NCBI GenBank assembly: GCA_016783905.1
Contig: JADHVQ010000009.1
Span: 1 to 44,500 of the forward strand
Direction: 5' to 3'
Source: Bacteroidales bacterium
GTDB taxonomy: Bacteria > Bacteroidota > Bacteroidia > Bacteroidales > FEN-979
DNA length: 44,500 nt
In this document: piece after piece, positions 9,699 to 19,232 of the stretch
How the letters are laid out: every line of letters starts with the position of its first letter
How positions within the stretch are numbered: position 1 is the stretch's first letter
Notes under the pieces: generated by a model
The model's database searches: none
What the model saw: the letters and a program-made list of their open reading frames with translations, nothing else
What the model was told of the DNA's origin: nothing
Made by a program: the position numbers and the translations under genes

Positions 9699-10634
9699 AT
9701 GCATCGATCTTTCCTGGTAAAATTGATCTGCTATCCAGCCTTACTGGCTCTCTTTATAGCTTCCGCCATCTCCTTGCGAGCACAGACAAATCAGGAGATA
9801 TCAGAGGCCGAAGAGAAGCTGATGACGTTGTTCGGGAAGATTATGGCATCCCCCGATGATGAAGAACGGATCCACTCAGGGATCCAGTTCTCAGCACTGT
9901 TGCACAAGACGTTGACCATGGATGAATCCTTCGAACATCCCTTTTCCCTTCTTCCTAACCTGTCGAAACTGACCTCATCAGATGAAAGGCTCCGGATTTT
10001 TACCTGGAATGTTCCCCTCCACTCAGGGATGAACCGGTTTTATGGCCTCATCCAACTAAATTCGGCTGAAGCAGATTCACTGGTTGTCTTTGACCTTGTG
10101 GATCAGGGTGATGAGATCGCTGATCCTGACGAAGCGATACTCTCTACGGAACGGTGGTACGGTGCGATCTATTATAAGCTGATCTCAAAACAAACTGCGC
10201 ATGGCCAGGTGTTCCATACGCTCCTGGGGTGGCGCGGAGAGAACATGCTGATGACCACCAGGCTCATAGATATCCTTACCATTGCACCTGCTGGAGAAGT
10301 CCGTTTCGGCAAACCGGTATTTTGCAATTACGCTGAACCCAAACCTGTACGGATCCTTTTTCGTCACAATGCAAACGTAACAATGTCTCTCCGTTATGAA
10401 GAGCAATGGGTGGTCACCGATAAGCAATGGAGTGCCAGGCGAAAGGAGTTTACCTATAGGCGCGAGAAAGCATGGATGATCGTATGTGACAGACTGGTGC
10501 CGGAAAATCCGCAGATGGAGGGGCAATATGAATATTATATCCCGGCAGGCGACGTGATGGATGGGTTTGTCTTCAAGGATGGATGCTGGAATTTTATCCA
10601 GCAGATTGATGCCAGGAATCCCGGGAAAAAATAA
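9699..10634 (+). CDS. Secreted hypothetical protein
   Basis: Signal peptide MHRSFLVKLICYPALLALFIASAISLRAQ; long intact ORF; no recognised catalytic motif. Confidence 0.7.
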   Translation: MHRSFLVKLICYPALLALFIASAISLRAQTNQEISEAEEKLMTLFGKIMASPDDEERIHSGIQFSALLHKTLTMDESFEHPFSLLPNLSKLTSSDERLRIFTWNVPLHSGMNRFYGLIQLNSAEADSLVVFDLVDQGDEIADPDEAILSTERWYGAIYYKLISKQTAHGQVFHTLLGWRGENMLMTTRLIDILTIAPAGEVRFGKPVFCNYAEPKPVRILFRHNANVTMSLRYEEQWVVTDKQWSARRKEFTYRREKAWMIVCDRLVPENPQMEGQYEYYIPAGDVMDGFVFKDGCWNFIQQIDARNPGKK

Positions 10635-10691
10635 TCTCTCAACCCTACACATCACTTGCTTTTCCTTCAAATATGTGTTAATTTTGATCTC

Positions 10692-10721
10692 TTGAGAATG
10701 TTAGGAAACCAATTATTTTTG
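10692..10721 (+). promoter_or_regulatory. Bacteroidota-type sigma-ABfr promoter upstream of serC
   Basis: TTG (10692-10694), 19-bp spacer, TATTTTTG (10714-10721): fits the -33 TTG / -7 TAnnTTTG consensus. Confidence 0.6.
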
Positions 10722-10774
10722 GCTTAATATTGCATGAATTTTCCAGTGTTAAAACAAGATCAAATCCCTTTTAT

Positions 10775-11845
10775 ATGAAAAAGCATAATTTTAACGCAGG
10801 TCCCTCTATTCTTCCAAGAATTGCTGTGGAAAACTCTGCAAAAGCTATCCTTGACCTCAACGGAAGCGGCCTGTCACTCCTGGAGATCTCACATCGACAC
10901 AAAGATTTTCAGGTAATCATCGACGAAGCGAATGCACTGTTTCATGAGTTACTGAATATTCCTCCCGGATATCATGTCCTTTTCCTTGGAGGAGGAGCCA
11001 GCACACAGTTTGTCATGGTACCTTACAATCTCCTGCAAACCCAGGCCGCTTACCTGGAGACCGGAGCCTGGGCAAAGAAGGCGATCAAAGAGGCAAAAAT
11101 CTTTGGGACTGTGAATGTTGTCGGATCTTCCGCTGATAAGAATTTCAACTACATTCCCAAAGGATACACCATTCCTTCCGATGCTGATTATTTCCACATC
11201 ACTACCAACAACACAATCTTCGGGACAGAGATTAAATATGACATGGATTCGCCCATTCCCCTGGTTGCAGATATGTCGTCCGACATGCTTAGCCGTCCGA
11301 CCGATGTCAGCAAATATGCCATGATCTACGGAGGGGCACAAAAAAACCTTGGCCCTGCAGGCGTGACATTCGTCATCATCCGGGAAGATATTCTGGGAAA
11401 AGTAGATCGCAAGATCCCTTCGATGCTTGACTACAAAATTCATATAGACAATGGATCGATGTACAATACGCCTCCCTGTTTTGCTATTTATACCTGTTTG
11501 GAGACCCTGAAATGGATCAAAGGACTCGGTGGTCTCACTACCATCCGGGCAATGAATGAGAAGAAGGCAAATCTCCTCTACCATGCCATCGACCACAGTA
11601 AAATGTTTATTGGCACCGTAAACAAAGAGGATCGTTCTCTCATGAATATCTGTTTTGTCATGAAGGAGGAGTACAAAGACAAGGAGGAAGCCTTCATGGA
11701 GTTTGCCAAAGGAAAGGGAATGATAGGGATCAAGGGACACCGTTCGGTGGGTGGTTTCCGCGCTTCGACTTACAATGCCTTGCCGATTGAAAGTGTACAG
11801 GCCCTCATAGACTGCATGCATGAATTTGAAAAAACAAACCTATGA
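10775..11845 (+). CDS. serC: Phosphoserine aminotransferase
   Basis: [20 protein letters not shown]-terminus, [22 protein letters not shown]-Lys region [19 protein letters not shown]. Confidence 0.95.
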   Translation: MKKHNFNAGPSILPRIAVENSAKAILDLNGSGLSLLEISHRHKDFQVIIDEANALFHELLNIPPGYHVLFLGGGASTQFVMVPYNLLQTQAAYLETGAWAKKAIKEAKIFGTVNVVGSSADKNFNYIPKGYTIPSDADYFHITTNNTIFGTEIKYDMDSPIPLVADMSSDMLSRPTDVSKYAMIYGGAQKNLGPAGVTFVIIREDILGKVDRKIPSMLDYKIHIDNGSMYNTPPCFAIYTCLETLKWIKGLGGLTTIRAMNEKKANLLYHAIDHSKMFIGTVNKEDRSLMNICFVMKEEYKDKEEAFMEFAKGKGMIGIKGHRSVGGFRASTYNALPIESVQALIDCMHEFEKTNL

Positions 11846-12765
11846 CAAAAGTACTGATTGCTACAGATAAACCCTTTGCTCCTATCGCCGTCAAGGAAAT
11901 TCGTGAGGTGGTTGAGGAGGCAGGATTTGAACTGGGACTGCTGGAAGGATACACCAGCAAAGAGGAACTGCTCAGCGCGGTGGCTGATGCCGATGCCTTG
12001 ATCGTTAGGAGCGACATAGCAGATAAGGATGTGATCGACACTGCCGCGAAGCTCAAGATCATCGTAAGGGCCGGCGCCGGATACGACAATGTTGATCTTC
12101 AGGCCGCTACGGATAAAGGCGTCGTAGTGATGAACACCCCAGGACAAAATTCCAATGCAGTAGCCGAACTGGTATTTGGCATGATGGTCTACCATGCGAG
12201 GAATTTCTTCAATGGAAAATCGGGATTCGAACTCAAAGAGAAGACCCTGGGGCTTCATGCGTATGGATACGTAGGCAAAAATGTTGCCCGTATCGCCAAA
12301 GGATTCGGGATGGAGGTGTATGCGTTTGATCCCTTTATCCCGAAGGAAGAGATCGAAAGAGACGGAGTGAAATGGATGGGTACCGTGGAAGAGCTTTACA
12401 AAACCTGCCAGTATATCTCACTGCATATTCCAGCCAACGCGCAAACCAAAAGATCCATTAACTACGCCCTGCTTTCGTTAATGCCCAGAAAAGGGGTCCT
12501 GGTGAATACAGCCCGTGCCGAGGTGATCAACGAAGAAGAGCTGTTGAAGATCTTTGCCGACCGGGATGATCTAGCCTATCTATCAGATATCCTGCCAGCC
12601 AATCTTGCCGGTTTTCAGGATGCATATGCGACGAGAATCTTCTGTACCCCAAAAAAAATGGGTGCACAAACACAGGAAGCCAATGTCAATGCCGGAATTG
12701 CTGCCGCAAAACAGATTGTAGCATTCATCAGGCATGGCGACCGAACATTCCAGGTAAATAAATAG
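11842..12765 (+). CDS. serA: D-3-phosphoglycerate dehydrogenase, short Lys-type
   Basis: [61 protein letters not shown]; overlaps the serC stop by 4 bp. Confidence 0.9.
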   Translation: MTKVLIATDKPFAPIAVKEIREVVEEAGFELGLLEGYTSKEELLSAVADADALIVRSDIADKDVIDTAAKLKIIVRAGAGYDNVDLQAATDKGVVVMNTPGQNSNAVAELVFGMMVYHARNFFNGKSGFELKEKTLGLHAYGYVGKNVARIAKGFGMEVYAFDPFIPKEEIERDGVKWMGTVEELYKTCQYISLHIPANAQTKRSINYALLSLMPRKGVLVNTARAEVINEEELLKIFADRDDLAYLSDILPANLAGFQDAYATRIFCTPKKMGAQTQEANVNAGIAAAKQIVAFIRHGDRTFQVNK

Positions 12766-12803
12766 AATTTTTATATATTAGTACTCATCAAATCCTCTCA
12801 TCA

Positions 12804-13229
12804 ATGGAAAACGAACAGGAAAAGCCCACTACATTTTTCAGGTTTGAAGATCTAAGAATCTATCACAAATCCCTGGATTACATCAACTGGCTCTATTCCC
12901 TGGCTGCTTCCGTCCAGGATGAACCACTGGTAAAATCGTTTTACGACCGCTTTCTGGCTTCAGCCCAGGGCATTGCCCTGAATATTGCAGAGGGTTCATC
13001 CCGGAATAAAAGCCAGTTTGTCTACTACCTGAAGATGGCGAAAAGTTCTGTCAGGGAATGTGTGGTCCTGTCGACCATTGGCCAGTCAAGGGCGTTCATC
13101 AATGATGAAGATTTTGAGTATTCAAAGAACCAGTTGATGGAGATGACGAAGATGGTTGGAGCACTTATAGGAAGCCTTCAGCGAAGTGTAAAGAGTAGTG
13201 ATTCTGAGATAGATGTTGAGCCGGATTGA
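12804..13229 (+). CDS. Four-helix bundle protein (S23 / 23S rRNA IVS-protein family)
   Basis: FRFEDLRIYHKSLDYINWLYSLA...SAQGIALNIAEGSSRNKSQFVYYLKMAKSSVRECVVL pattern typical of the family. Confidence 0.85.
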   Translation: MENEQEKPTTFFRFEDLRIYHKSLDYINWLYSLAASVQDEPLVKSFYDRFLASAQGIALNIAEGSSRNKSQFVYYLKMAKSSVRECVVLSTIGQSRAFINDEDFEYSKNQLMEMTKMVGALIGSLQRSVKSSDSEIDVEPD

Positions 13230-13247
13230 TCCGCACGATTTTTCATT

Positions 13248-14495
13248 ATGGCTATATTAAAAGCATTCAAAGGACTCCGGCCACCCGCTGAGATTGCAAA
13301 AGAGTTGGCTTCCCGCCCTTACGATGTATTGAACTCCAGGGAAGCGTGTGAGGAAGCGGAAGGGGATCCCTATTCGCTGTTACACATCATCAAACCTGAA
13401 ATTGACCTTCCAATAGATATCGACGAGCACGATCCGCAGGTTTACGACAAAGCCCGGGATAATTTTGAGATGTTTAGAAAGAAAGGGTGGTTGGTACAGG
13501 ATGATAAAGAGCGGTTATACATCTATGCTCAAACAATGAATGGCAAAACCCAGTATGGCATTGTCGGTTGTGCTGGTGTGGATGACTACCTGAACGGGAT
13601 CATCAAAAAACATGAACTTACCCGCCATGAAAAGGAAGAGGACCGCATGAAGCATGTTCGCATCACGAATGCCAACATGGAACCTGTCTTTTTTACCTAC
13701 CCTGCCGTGAAAGAGATTGATGAGATCGTTGAGGCATATGTTAATACGCATAAACCCGTCTATGAGTTTGTGGCCGTTGATGGTATTGGTCACCGCTTCT
13801 GGGTGATTGAAGATGATGCCATCAGAGACAAGATCATTGAGCTTTTTAGGCAAATACCCTATACCTACGTAGCCGATGGCCATCACCGGACTGCAGCAGC
13901 TGCCCTTGTGGGGAATGAGAAGAGAAAACAGAAGCCTGATTATACCGGAGATGAGGAGTTCAATTACTTCCTGGCGGTACATTTCCCGGATAACCAACTC
14001 TCCATCATTGATTACAATCGCCTGGTTACCGACCTGAACGGGCTGACCAATGAAGAGTTCCTGAAGAAACTGGAGATGGTTTTCACCATTGAGCCCAAAG
14101 GTTTGGATATCTACAAACCCGATCGCCTTCATAACTTCTCTATGTACCTCGACGGCCAGTGGTACTCCATCACTGCCAAACCGGGCACCTATAATGATTC
14201 CGATCCCATTGGCGTGTTGGATGTCACGATCCTGTCCCAACTAGTACTCGATAACATTCTGGGGATCAAAGATCTGCGCACCGAAAAACGAATCGATTTT
14301 GTGGGTGGCATCCGCGGACTCGGAGAACTGGTAAAACGAGTCGACCATCGCGAGATGAAGGTCGCCTTTGCGCTTTACCCTGTATCCATGCAACAGTTAA
14401 TCCATATTGCGGATACCGGGAACATCATGCCACCTAAGACCACATGGTTTGAGCCTAAGCTCAGAAGCGGGCTGGTCGTTCACCTTCTGGATTAG
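13248..14495 (+). CDS. DUF1015 family protein
   Basis: KGLRPPAEIAKELASRPYDVLNSREA N-terminus and YVADGHHRTAAA motif; position after serC-serA. Confidence 0.85.
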   Translation: MAILKAFKGLRPPAEIAKELASRPYDVLNSREACEEAEGDPYSLLHIIKPEIDLPIDIDEHDPQVYDKARDNFEMFRKKGWLVQDDKERLYIYAQTMNGKTQYGIVGCAGVDDYLNGIIKKHELTRHEKEEDRMKHVRITNANMEPVFFTYPAVKEIDEIVEAYVNTHKPVYEFVAVDGIGHRFWVIEDDAIRDKIIELFRQIPYTYVADGHHRTAAAALVGNEKRKQKPDYTGDEEFNYFLAVHFPDNQLSIIDYNRLVTDLNGLTNEEFLKKLEMVFTIEPKGLDIYKPDRLHNFSMYLDGQWYSITAKPGTYNDSDPIGVLDVTILSQLVLDNILGIKDLRTEKRIDFVGGIRGLGELVKRVDHREMKVAFALYPVSMQQLIHIADTGNIMPPKTTWFEPKLRSGLVVHLLD

Positions 14496-14505
14496 CTATC
14501 ACGGA

Positions 14506-14547
14506 GATGCCGGATGCCGGCTCCTTGATGCTAGATGTTGGATAACA
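14506..14547. repeat. Degenerate heptamer tandem tract B
   Basis: GATGCCG GATGCCG GCTCCTT GATGCTA GATGTTG GATAACA in strict 7-bp register, just after the DUF1015 stop. Confidence 0.75.
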
Positions 14548-14575
14548 GGGTCAGGTTAATCAAGCCGTTTTTTCT

Positions 14576-16435
14576 TTAATCCTCCAGATACTCCCTAAAT
14601 ACCTCCTGCAGGTAAGCTTTTCCCTCCTGTATCATGGTGTCCTGCCGCTGTGGGGATGGCTCGTAAAAGTAGAAATACGGGATGTTCAAATCAAACGAAA
14701 AGTAGCCATCAGGGCGAATCCATCCGGCCCCATCTTCATTACTAAAATAAGCAAAATCAGCTACATACGGATTGAACAGGTTTTTGCTCCAGTGGAATTG
14801 GTTTGCCGGAAGATCCAGCTGAGCCAGCAGGGTGGCCGGGATGTCGTGTTGATTGCCAATGCTGCTCCAGGTTGTTCCCCGGAACTCCTCCCGGATCACA
14901 TTGCCATAAAACAGCATCGGAATCTTATGGTACTCCCGTGAATGAGGATGCCAGTTGTAGTATGAGTTGTGGCTGTGGTCTGCCACAATGATAAAGAGTG
15001 TGCTGTCAAACCATGGTTTCCTTGCTGCCTGTTGAAAAAACTCACCCAGGCAATGGTCTGTATAGAACGCCGCATTGATATACTCACGTTCATTATCCCC
15101 CCAGGTCAGCGGTTTTTCAAATGGCTGATCCCACGGAGAGTGGGTGCTCAATGTGAACAGCGCTACAAAAAAGGGCTGCCGGGTCCTGTCCAGGTCATCG
15201 GCCATATACCCTAAGGTAAACTCATCATGAATGCCCAGTTTCCCCAGTGGCAGTTCATCCGGAAAATCATAGATCTCCATGATTTTCTGGAATCCGTTAT
15301 AGTATATGTATCCTTTTATATTTCCGTAAATCAGCTGACCCCCAAAATAGAATGCTGTGGTGTAGCCCTTTTCTGAGAGATTCCGGGACAGACTCGGCAC
15401 CTTCTGATACTTGTCGGGCTGCACCGTAATGCAAGAGATCGGGTGAGCCGGGAGGCCGCCAAAAATGGAAGCCATCCCCTGTTCTGAGCGGGATCCTGAA
15501 GCGTAGATCTCGGTAAAGAGGATCCCTCCTTCCTGCAACTTCCTGACTTCAGGGGTTATCCCGGATTTGCCTCCAAGATCCTCAATGAGGTCAGCCGACC
15601 AGCTCTCCAGAATGAGAAGCACCACATTGGGGCGGTTTGTTGTCAGAATCTGAATAGTGGTATCCTTTTTCACCTTATAAAGTTCCTGTACCAGGGATTT
15701 CGCGGAGGAATGATCCATGAACACATATGGATTCCTGTCGAAATTCCGGAGGTTCTCGAAAACGCTGATATAGAGATTAAAGAGGTTGTTCACCGAGGCA
15801 ACGTTCAGGATGTTCTTTCTGGTAAAGATCGATTCGCTCTGATTGATCGGGATCTCCTGAACACCACCACGCATCCCGAGGAAGAGAGGTCCGGGTACCA
15901 GCAGCAGGAAACCAACCGTGAACCACCAGACCCGTTTCACCCGGACCAGGTTTGGATAAAACCACCGGATGTAAAGATAGATCCCGGTTCCACTCATCAC
16001 CAAAAGGAGTAGCAACAGGATTAGAAAATCGGAGGTTCCGGCAGAGTTATAAATCTCGGATGGACAACGGAGGTAATTGATCACCTTGTAAGTCAACTTT
16101 GTTTTCCATTCGCTGTAGATACCCATTTCCCCGGCCGCAGTCAGGGAGTAGAAAAATATCATGATCCCTGCATAGGCTTTGTTCACAATATTTAACCAGC
16201 GAGGGCTGTAAATCGTCTGGACTGCCAGGAGAAGAAATGGAAGAATCATGAAGTAGCAAGCAGTGGCCAGGTCGAGTTTAAAAGCGTGATAAAAGACGGC
16301 CAACACCTCCTGAAAAGGGATCTTTTCAATACGGATCAGGCGCAGATGATACAGAAGGAAAATCACCCTCGTGAAATTGAAAAAGAGGATCCAGAATAGA
16401 AGTTGCCGGAAGAATGAACCCAGAATCTGCTTCAT
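14576..16435 (-). CDS. LTA synthase family protein (membrane-anchored sulfatase-fold phosphoethanolamine/phosphoglycerol transferase-like)
   Basis: Several N-terminal hydrophobic helices, then PNVVLLILESWSADLIEDLGG, ASGSRSEQGMASIFGG, and FIIVADHSHNS (sulfatase-fold metal site). Confidence 0.85.
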   Translation of the reverse strand: MKQILGSFFRQLLFWILFFNFTRVIFLLYHLRLIRIEKIPFQEVLAVFYHAFKLDLATACYFMILPFLLLAVQTIYSPRWLNIVNKAYAGIMIFFYSLTAAGEMGIYSEWKTKLTYKVINYLRCPSEIYNSAGTSDFLILLLLLLVMSGTGIYLYIRWFYPNLVRVKRVWWFTVGFLLLVPGPLFLGMRGGVQEIPINQSESIFTRKNILNVASVNNLFNLYISVFENLRNFDRNPYVFMDHSSAKSLVQELYKVKKDTTIQILTTNRPNVVLLILESWSADLIEDLGGKSGITPEVRKLQEGGILFTEIYASGSRSEQGMASIFGGLPAHPISCITVQPDKYQKVPSLSRNLSEKGYTTAFYFGGQLIYGNIKGYIYYNGFQKIMEIYDFPDELPLGKLGIHDEFTLGYMADDLDRTRQPFFVALFTLSTHSPWDQPFEKPLTWGDNEREYINAAFYTDHCLGEFFQQAARKPWFDSTLFIIVADHSHNSYYNWHPHSREYHKIPMLFYGNVIREEFRGTTWSSIGNQHDIPATLLAQLDLPANQFHWSKNLFNPYVADFAYFSNEDGAGWIRPDGYFSFDLNIPYFYFYEPSPQRQDTMIQEGKAYLQEVFREYLED

Positions 16436-16450
16436 GATCAAGGAAAAAGG

Positions 16451-16493
16451 CAAAATTAGTTGATTGTTTGAAACGATCAAATCACTAATTTTG
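16451..16493. promoter_or_regulatory. Symmetric divergent promoter between the LTA-synthase-like and YggS-like genes
   Basis: Plus strand: TTG (16464-16466), 19 bp, TAATTTTG (16486-16493). Minus strand: TTTG (16478-16481), 19 bp, TAATTTTG (16451-16458). Arms CAAAATTAGT / ACTAATTTTG are a perfect 10-bp inverted repeat. Confidence 0.75.
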
Positions 16494-16515
16494 TTCTAAC
16501 GTAGCCCGGAAACCG

Positions 16516-17181
16516 ATGATGCTGAAAGAAAACCTGCAAAACCTGATGCACGATATCCCTGCCGGAGTGAGGCTGGTTGCGGTTTCCAAAACACAACCGG
16601 TTCAAACCATTCGCGCTGTATACGATGCTGGCCAGCGAATTTTCGGGGAGAACAAAGTCCAGGAACTGATTGCTAAACATCCTCAGCTTCCTAAAGATAT
16701 CGAGTGGCATTTCATCGGGCATCTTCAACGAAATAAAGTGAAGCTCATCGTCCCCGTGGCCAAACTGATCCATGGCATCGACAGTTTCAAACTACTGAAG
16801 GAGGTCAATAAGGAGGCCGGAAAAATTGCCCGAAAGGTAAATTGCCTCCTTCAGTTTCATATCGCCACCGAAGAGACTAAATTTGGTCTCGACTGTAAGG
16901 AAGCTGTCACGATACTAACCTCACCGGAATACCGGGAGATGAAGTTTGTGAATATCTGTGGTGTTATGGGGATGGCTACTTTCACTGGCGATCAGTCATT
17001 AATCCGTCAGGAATTTCGTCACCTCCGGTCTTTTTTTCTGCGTCTGAAGGAGACCTTTTTCCAGGAATCTCCGGATTTCAAAGAGCTCTCCATGGGGATG
17101 TCGGGTGATTACCGGATTGCGATTGAGGAAGGCAGTACGATGGTCAGGATCGGGACGATGATATTTGGTGCCAGAGAGTAA
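16516..17181 (+). CDS. YggS family pyridoxal phosphate homeostasis protein
   Basis: VRLVAVSKTQPVQTIRAVYDAGQRIFGENKVQEL, WHFIGHLQRNKVK, LSMGMSGDYRIAIEEGSTMVRIGTMIFG. Confidence 0.95.
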   Translation: MMLKENLQNLMHDIPAGVRLVAVSKTQPVQTIRAVYDAGQRIFGENKVQELIAKHPQLPKDIEWHFIGHLQRNKVKLIVPVAKLIHGIDSFKLLKEVNKEAGKIARKVNCLLQFHIATEETKFGLDCKEAVTILTSPEYREMKFVNICGVMGMATFTGDQSLIRQEFRHLRSFFLRLKETFFQESPDFKELSMGMSGDYRIAIEEGSTMVRIGTMIFGARE

Positions 17182-17200
17182 AGAGAGGAGATAACATTAA

Positions 17201-18331
17201 ATGGATTGGATCATGAAAAGAGGATTATTTCTGCAAGGGATTTTGATCATGGCAACGGCTTTCACGGTCACCGCCCAGGTGTATCTGCCCAAAAAAGCGT
17301 ACATGCATCTTGTTGGCAGGATTGATGTGGATCAGGAGATTTCGCTGAACCTCGTAAAAGTAAACGATAGTCTGTATGCCGATCTGGTCTATACCAGCAA
17401 ACAATGTAACTTCTCTGTTCTTTCGGGGAAGGTGGACGAGGAGGGAACCTTCCTGATGAAGTATCCCTTTTGTGATACAGGGATGGTTTTCCGGGGTAGT
17501 TTTGTTAATCGCCAGTCACTGTCAGGAAATTATGAATCGGTTGATGGTGAGATAAGCCACCCATTTGTCCTGGTGGAGAGTTACCCCGAAGGTTCCATTC
17601 CCCTGCTGGTTTACTATCATCATCTATCCCGCAAGCTGGTAGAGAAGCCTGAATCTCCCCGTGCCGAAATCAGCCAGTGCCTGATCATTCCGGGCGAGTC
17701 GAGCAACCCGGTACTTTCTGATTCCCTTCGGATCCGGATGATATCCAGTTTCACCGGCAAGGCCAACCGTCAAAAAGATCCCGATGTGGCCATCCGTTCT
17801 ACGCAAGAGGCATTTATCAAAAACTATCTGTCCAGCAATGAATCCCTCTACGAATCGATGCCCGAGGCTGGAAGCCTGAACTGGACCTTATTGAAATTCA
17901 TGCATGTATTATATAATGACAACAATCTGCTCACCTATTACCTGCTCAACTATGGCTATACAGGTGGAGCACATGGACTGGAAACACAGGATTTCACGGT
18001 TTTTAACACCAAATCGGGAAAAGTCCTCTCCCTCAATGATCTCTTTCTACCCGGTTTCGAAACAAAGCTGACCACCCTCTTAACCCGGAAGTTGAAAGAG
18101 ATGACGAAGCTACATGCCAGCGAAAAGCTTTCCGATAACGGATTTTTCGTAGACGATGTTGCACCGAATTCCAATTTCTATCTCACGGCAAGCGGCATCG
18201 GATTCTTTTATAACCACTATGAGATTGCACCCTATGCCAATGGCCCGACCGATATTCTGCTACCGTTTGATGAACTCAAAGAACTGTTGCGGGATCAGGG
18301 GCCTGTTTTGCCTCTTCTACACCGGCGTTGA
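17201..18331 (+). CDS. DUF3298/RsiV-like domain exported protein
   Basis: Signal peptide, then NYGYTGGAHGLETQDFTVFNTKSGKVLSLNDLFLPG and FYNHYEIAPYANGPTDILLPFDELKELL, typical of DUF3298. Confidence 0.75.
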   Translation: MDWIMKRGLFLQGILIMATAFTVTAQVYLPKKAYMHLVGRIDVDQEISLNLVKVNDSLYADLVYTSKQCNFSVLSGKVDEEGTFLMKYPFCDTGMVFRGSFVNRQSLSGNYESVDGEISHPFVLVESYPEGSIPLLVYYHHLSRKLVEKPESPRAEISQCLIIPGESSNPVLSDSLRIRMISSFTGKANRQKDPDVAIRSTQEAFIKNYLSSNESLYESMPEAGSLNWTLLKFMHVLYNDNNLLTYYLLNYGYTGGAHGLETQDFTVFNTKSGKVLSLNDLFLPGFETKLTTLLTRKLKEMTKLHASEKLSDNGFFVDDVAPNSNFYLTASGIGFFYNHYEIAPYANGPTDILLPFDELKELLRDQGPVLPLLHRR

Positions 18332-19195
18332 TGCCCTGACAAACCGGTTCTTTCCAAAAATATCCCGGATTACCTCTACAAGCGGGAAGCCTTTCTCACG
18401 AAAAAGGTTGGCCGTTGCTTCTCCCTGTTTTTCAGGAATCTCAACATAGAGCAATCCTGCAGGTTTGAGGTGATCAATCGCAATCGAGGCTATGGCTTCA
18501 TAAAAAAGCAACGGATGATCGTCCGGGACAAACAATGCATGTTCCGGTTCCTGATCCACTACATGGCTGTTCATGTTGCCTCTTTCACTTACGGGGATAT
18601 AGGGGGGATTACTAAGTATAATATGATAAGAACCCGGAAGTTTGAAGGTGCAAGGACGAAGGATATCACCCTCCCTGAAGGTTACCTTCAGCTCGTTGGC
18701 AGCAGCATTTTGCCTGGCTATATCAAGTGCTTCAGGAAATTTTTCAATGCCTGTGACAAGGGCATAGGGAAAAGCTTTTTTCATGGCCAGGGCCAGGCAC
18801 CCTGAGCCAGATCCCAGGTCAAGAATTGAGATCTTCTGATCCCTTAGTTTTTGATTTTCACGGGTTACCAGGATAGCCAGTTCCTCTGTTTCGGGTCGTG
18901 GAATCAACACCCCTGGTTGAACGTTCAGGGTCAATCCGCAAAATTCAGTACTACCGATTATATATTGTACAGGCTCACCCTGGCTCAACCTGTGGAGTGC
19001 TTCCCGAAAGCGAAACCAGACCTGGTCCTCCAGGAGCCTTCCTTTATTCAGGCTGACGGTGGCCCGGCTCCAGCCCAGCAGATGGTCAAACAAACGGTGC
19101 AGGATTGCCCGGATCTCCTGGTCGGGATAGCGTGTATTCAATTCCCGGTGAAAAAGCGACACCATCTCTCCCGTTGTTTTTCCTGCATGATTCAT
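18317..19195 (-). CDS. prmC: Peptide chain release factor N(5)-glutamine methyltransferase
   Basis: GVLIPRPETEELA, ILDLGSGSGCLALAMKKAFP, IILSNPPYIPVSERGNM. Start set to ATG at 19195 (MNHAGKTTGEMV) because the ORF-track N-terminus overlaps yigZ antisense. Confidence 0.93.
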   Translation of the reverse strand: MNHAGKTTGEMVSLFHRELNTRYPDQEIRAILHRLFDHLLGWSRATVSLNKGRLLEDQVWFRFREALHRLSQGEPVQYIIGSTEFCGLTLNVQPGVLIPRPETEELAILVTRENQKLRDQKISILDLGSGSGCLALAMKKAFPYALVTGIEKFPEALDIARQNAAANELKVTFREGDILRPCTFKLPGSYHIILSNPPYIPVSERGNMNSHVVDQEPEHALFVPDDHPLLFYEAIASIAIDHLKPAGLLYVEIPEKQGEATANLFREKGFPLVEVIRDIFGKNRFVRASTPV

Positions 19196-19232
19196 GGAAC
19201 GAAAATAGAAAATAAATAACTTCGCCAGGATA

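Noticed and set aside
10949-11821. 290-aa antisense ORF across serC
   Set aside because: Antisense to serC, no domain features.
12804-13229. Diversity-generating retroelement accessory protein (Avd)
   Set aside because: No reverse transcriptase, template repeat or variable repeat found nearby; best read as an S23-family four-helix-bundle protein.
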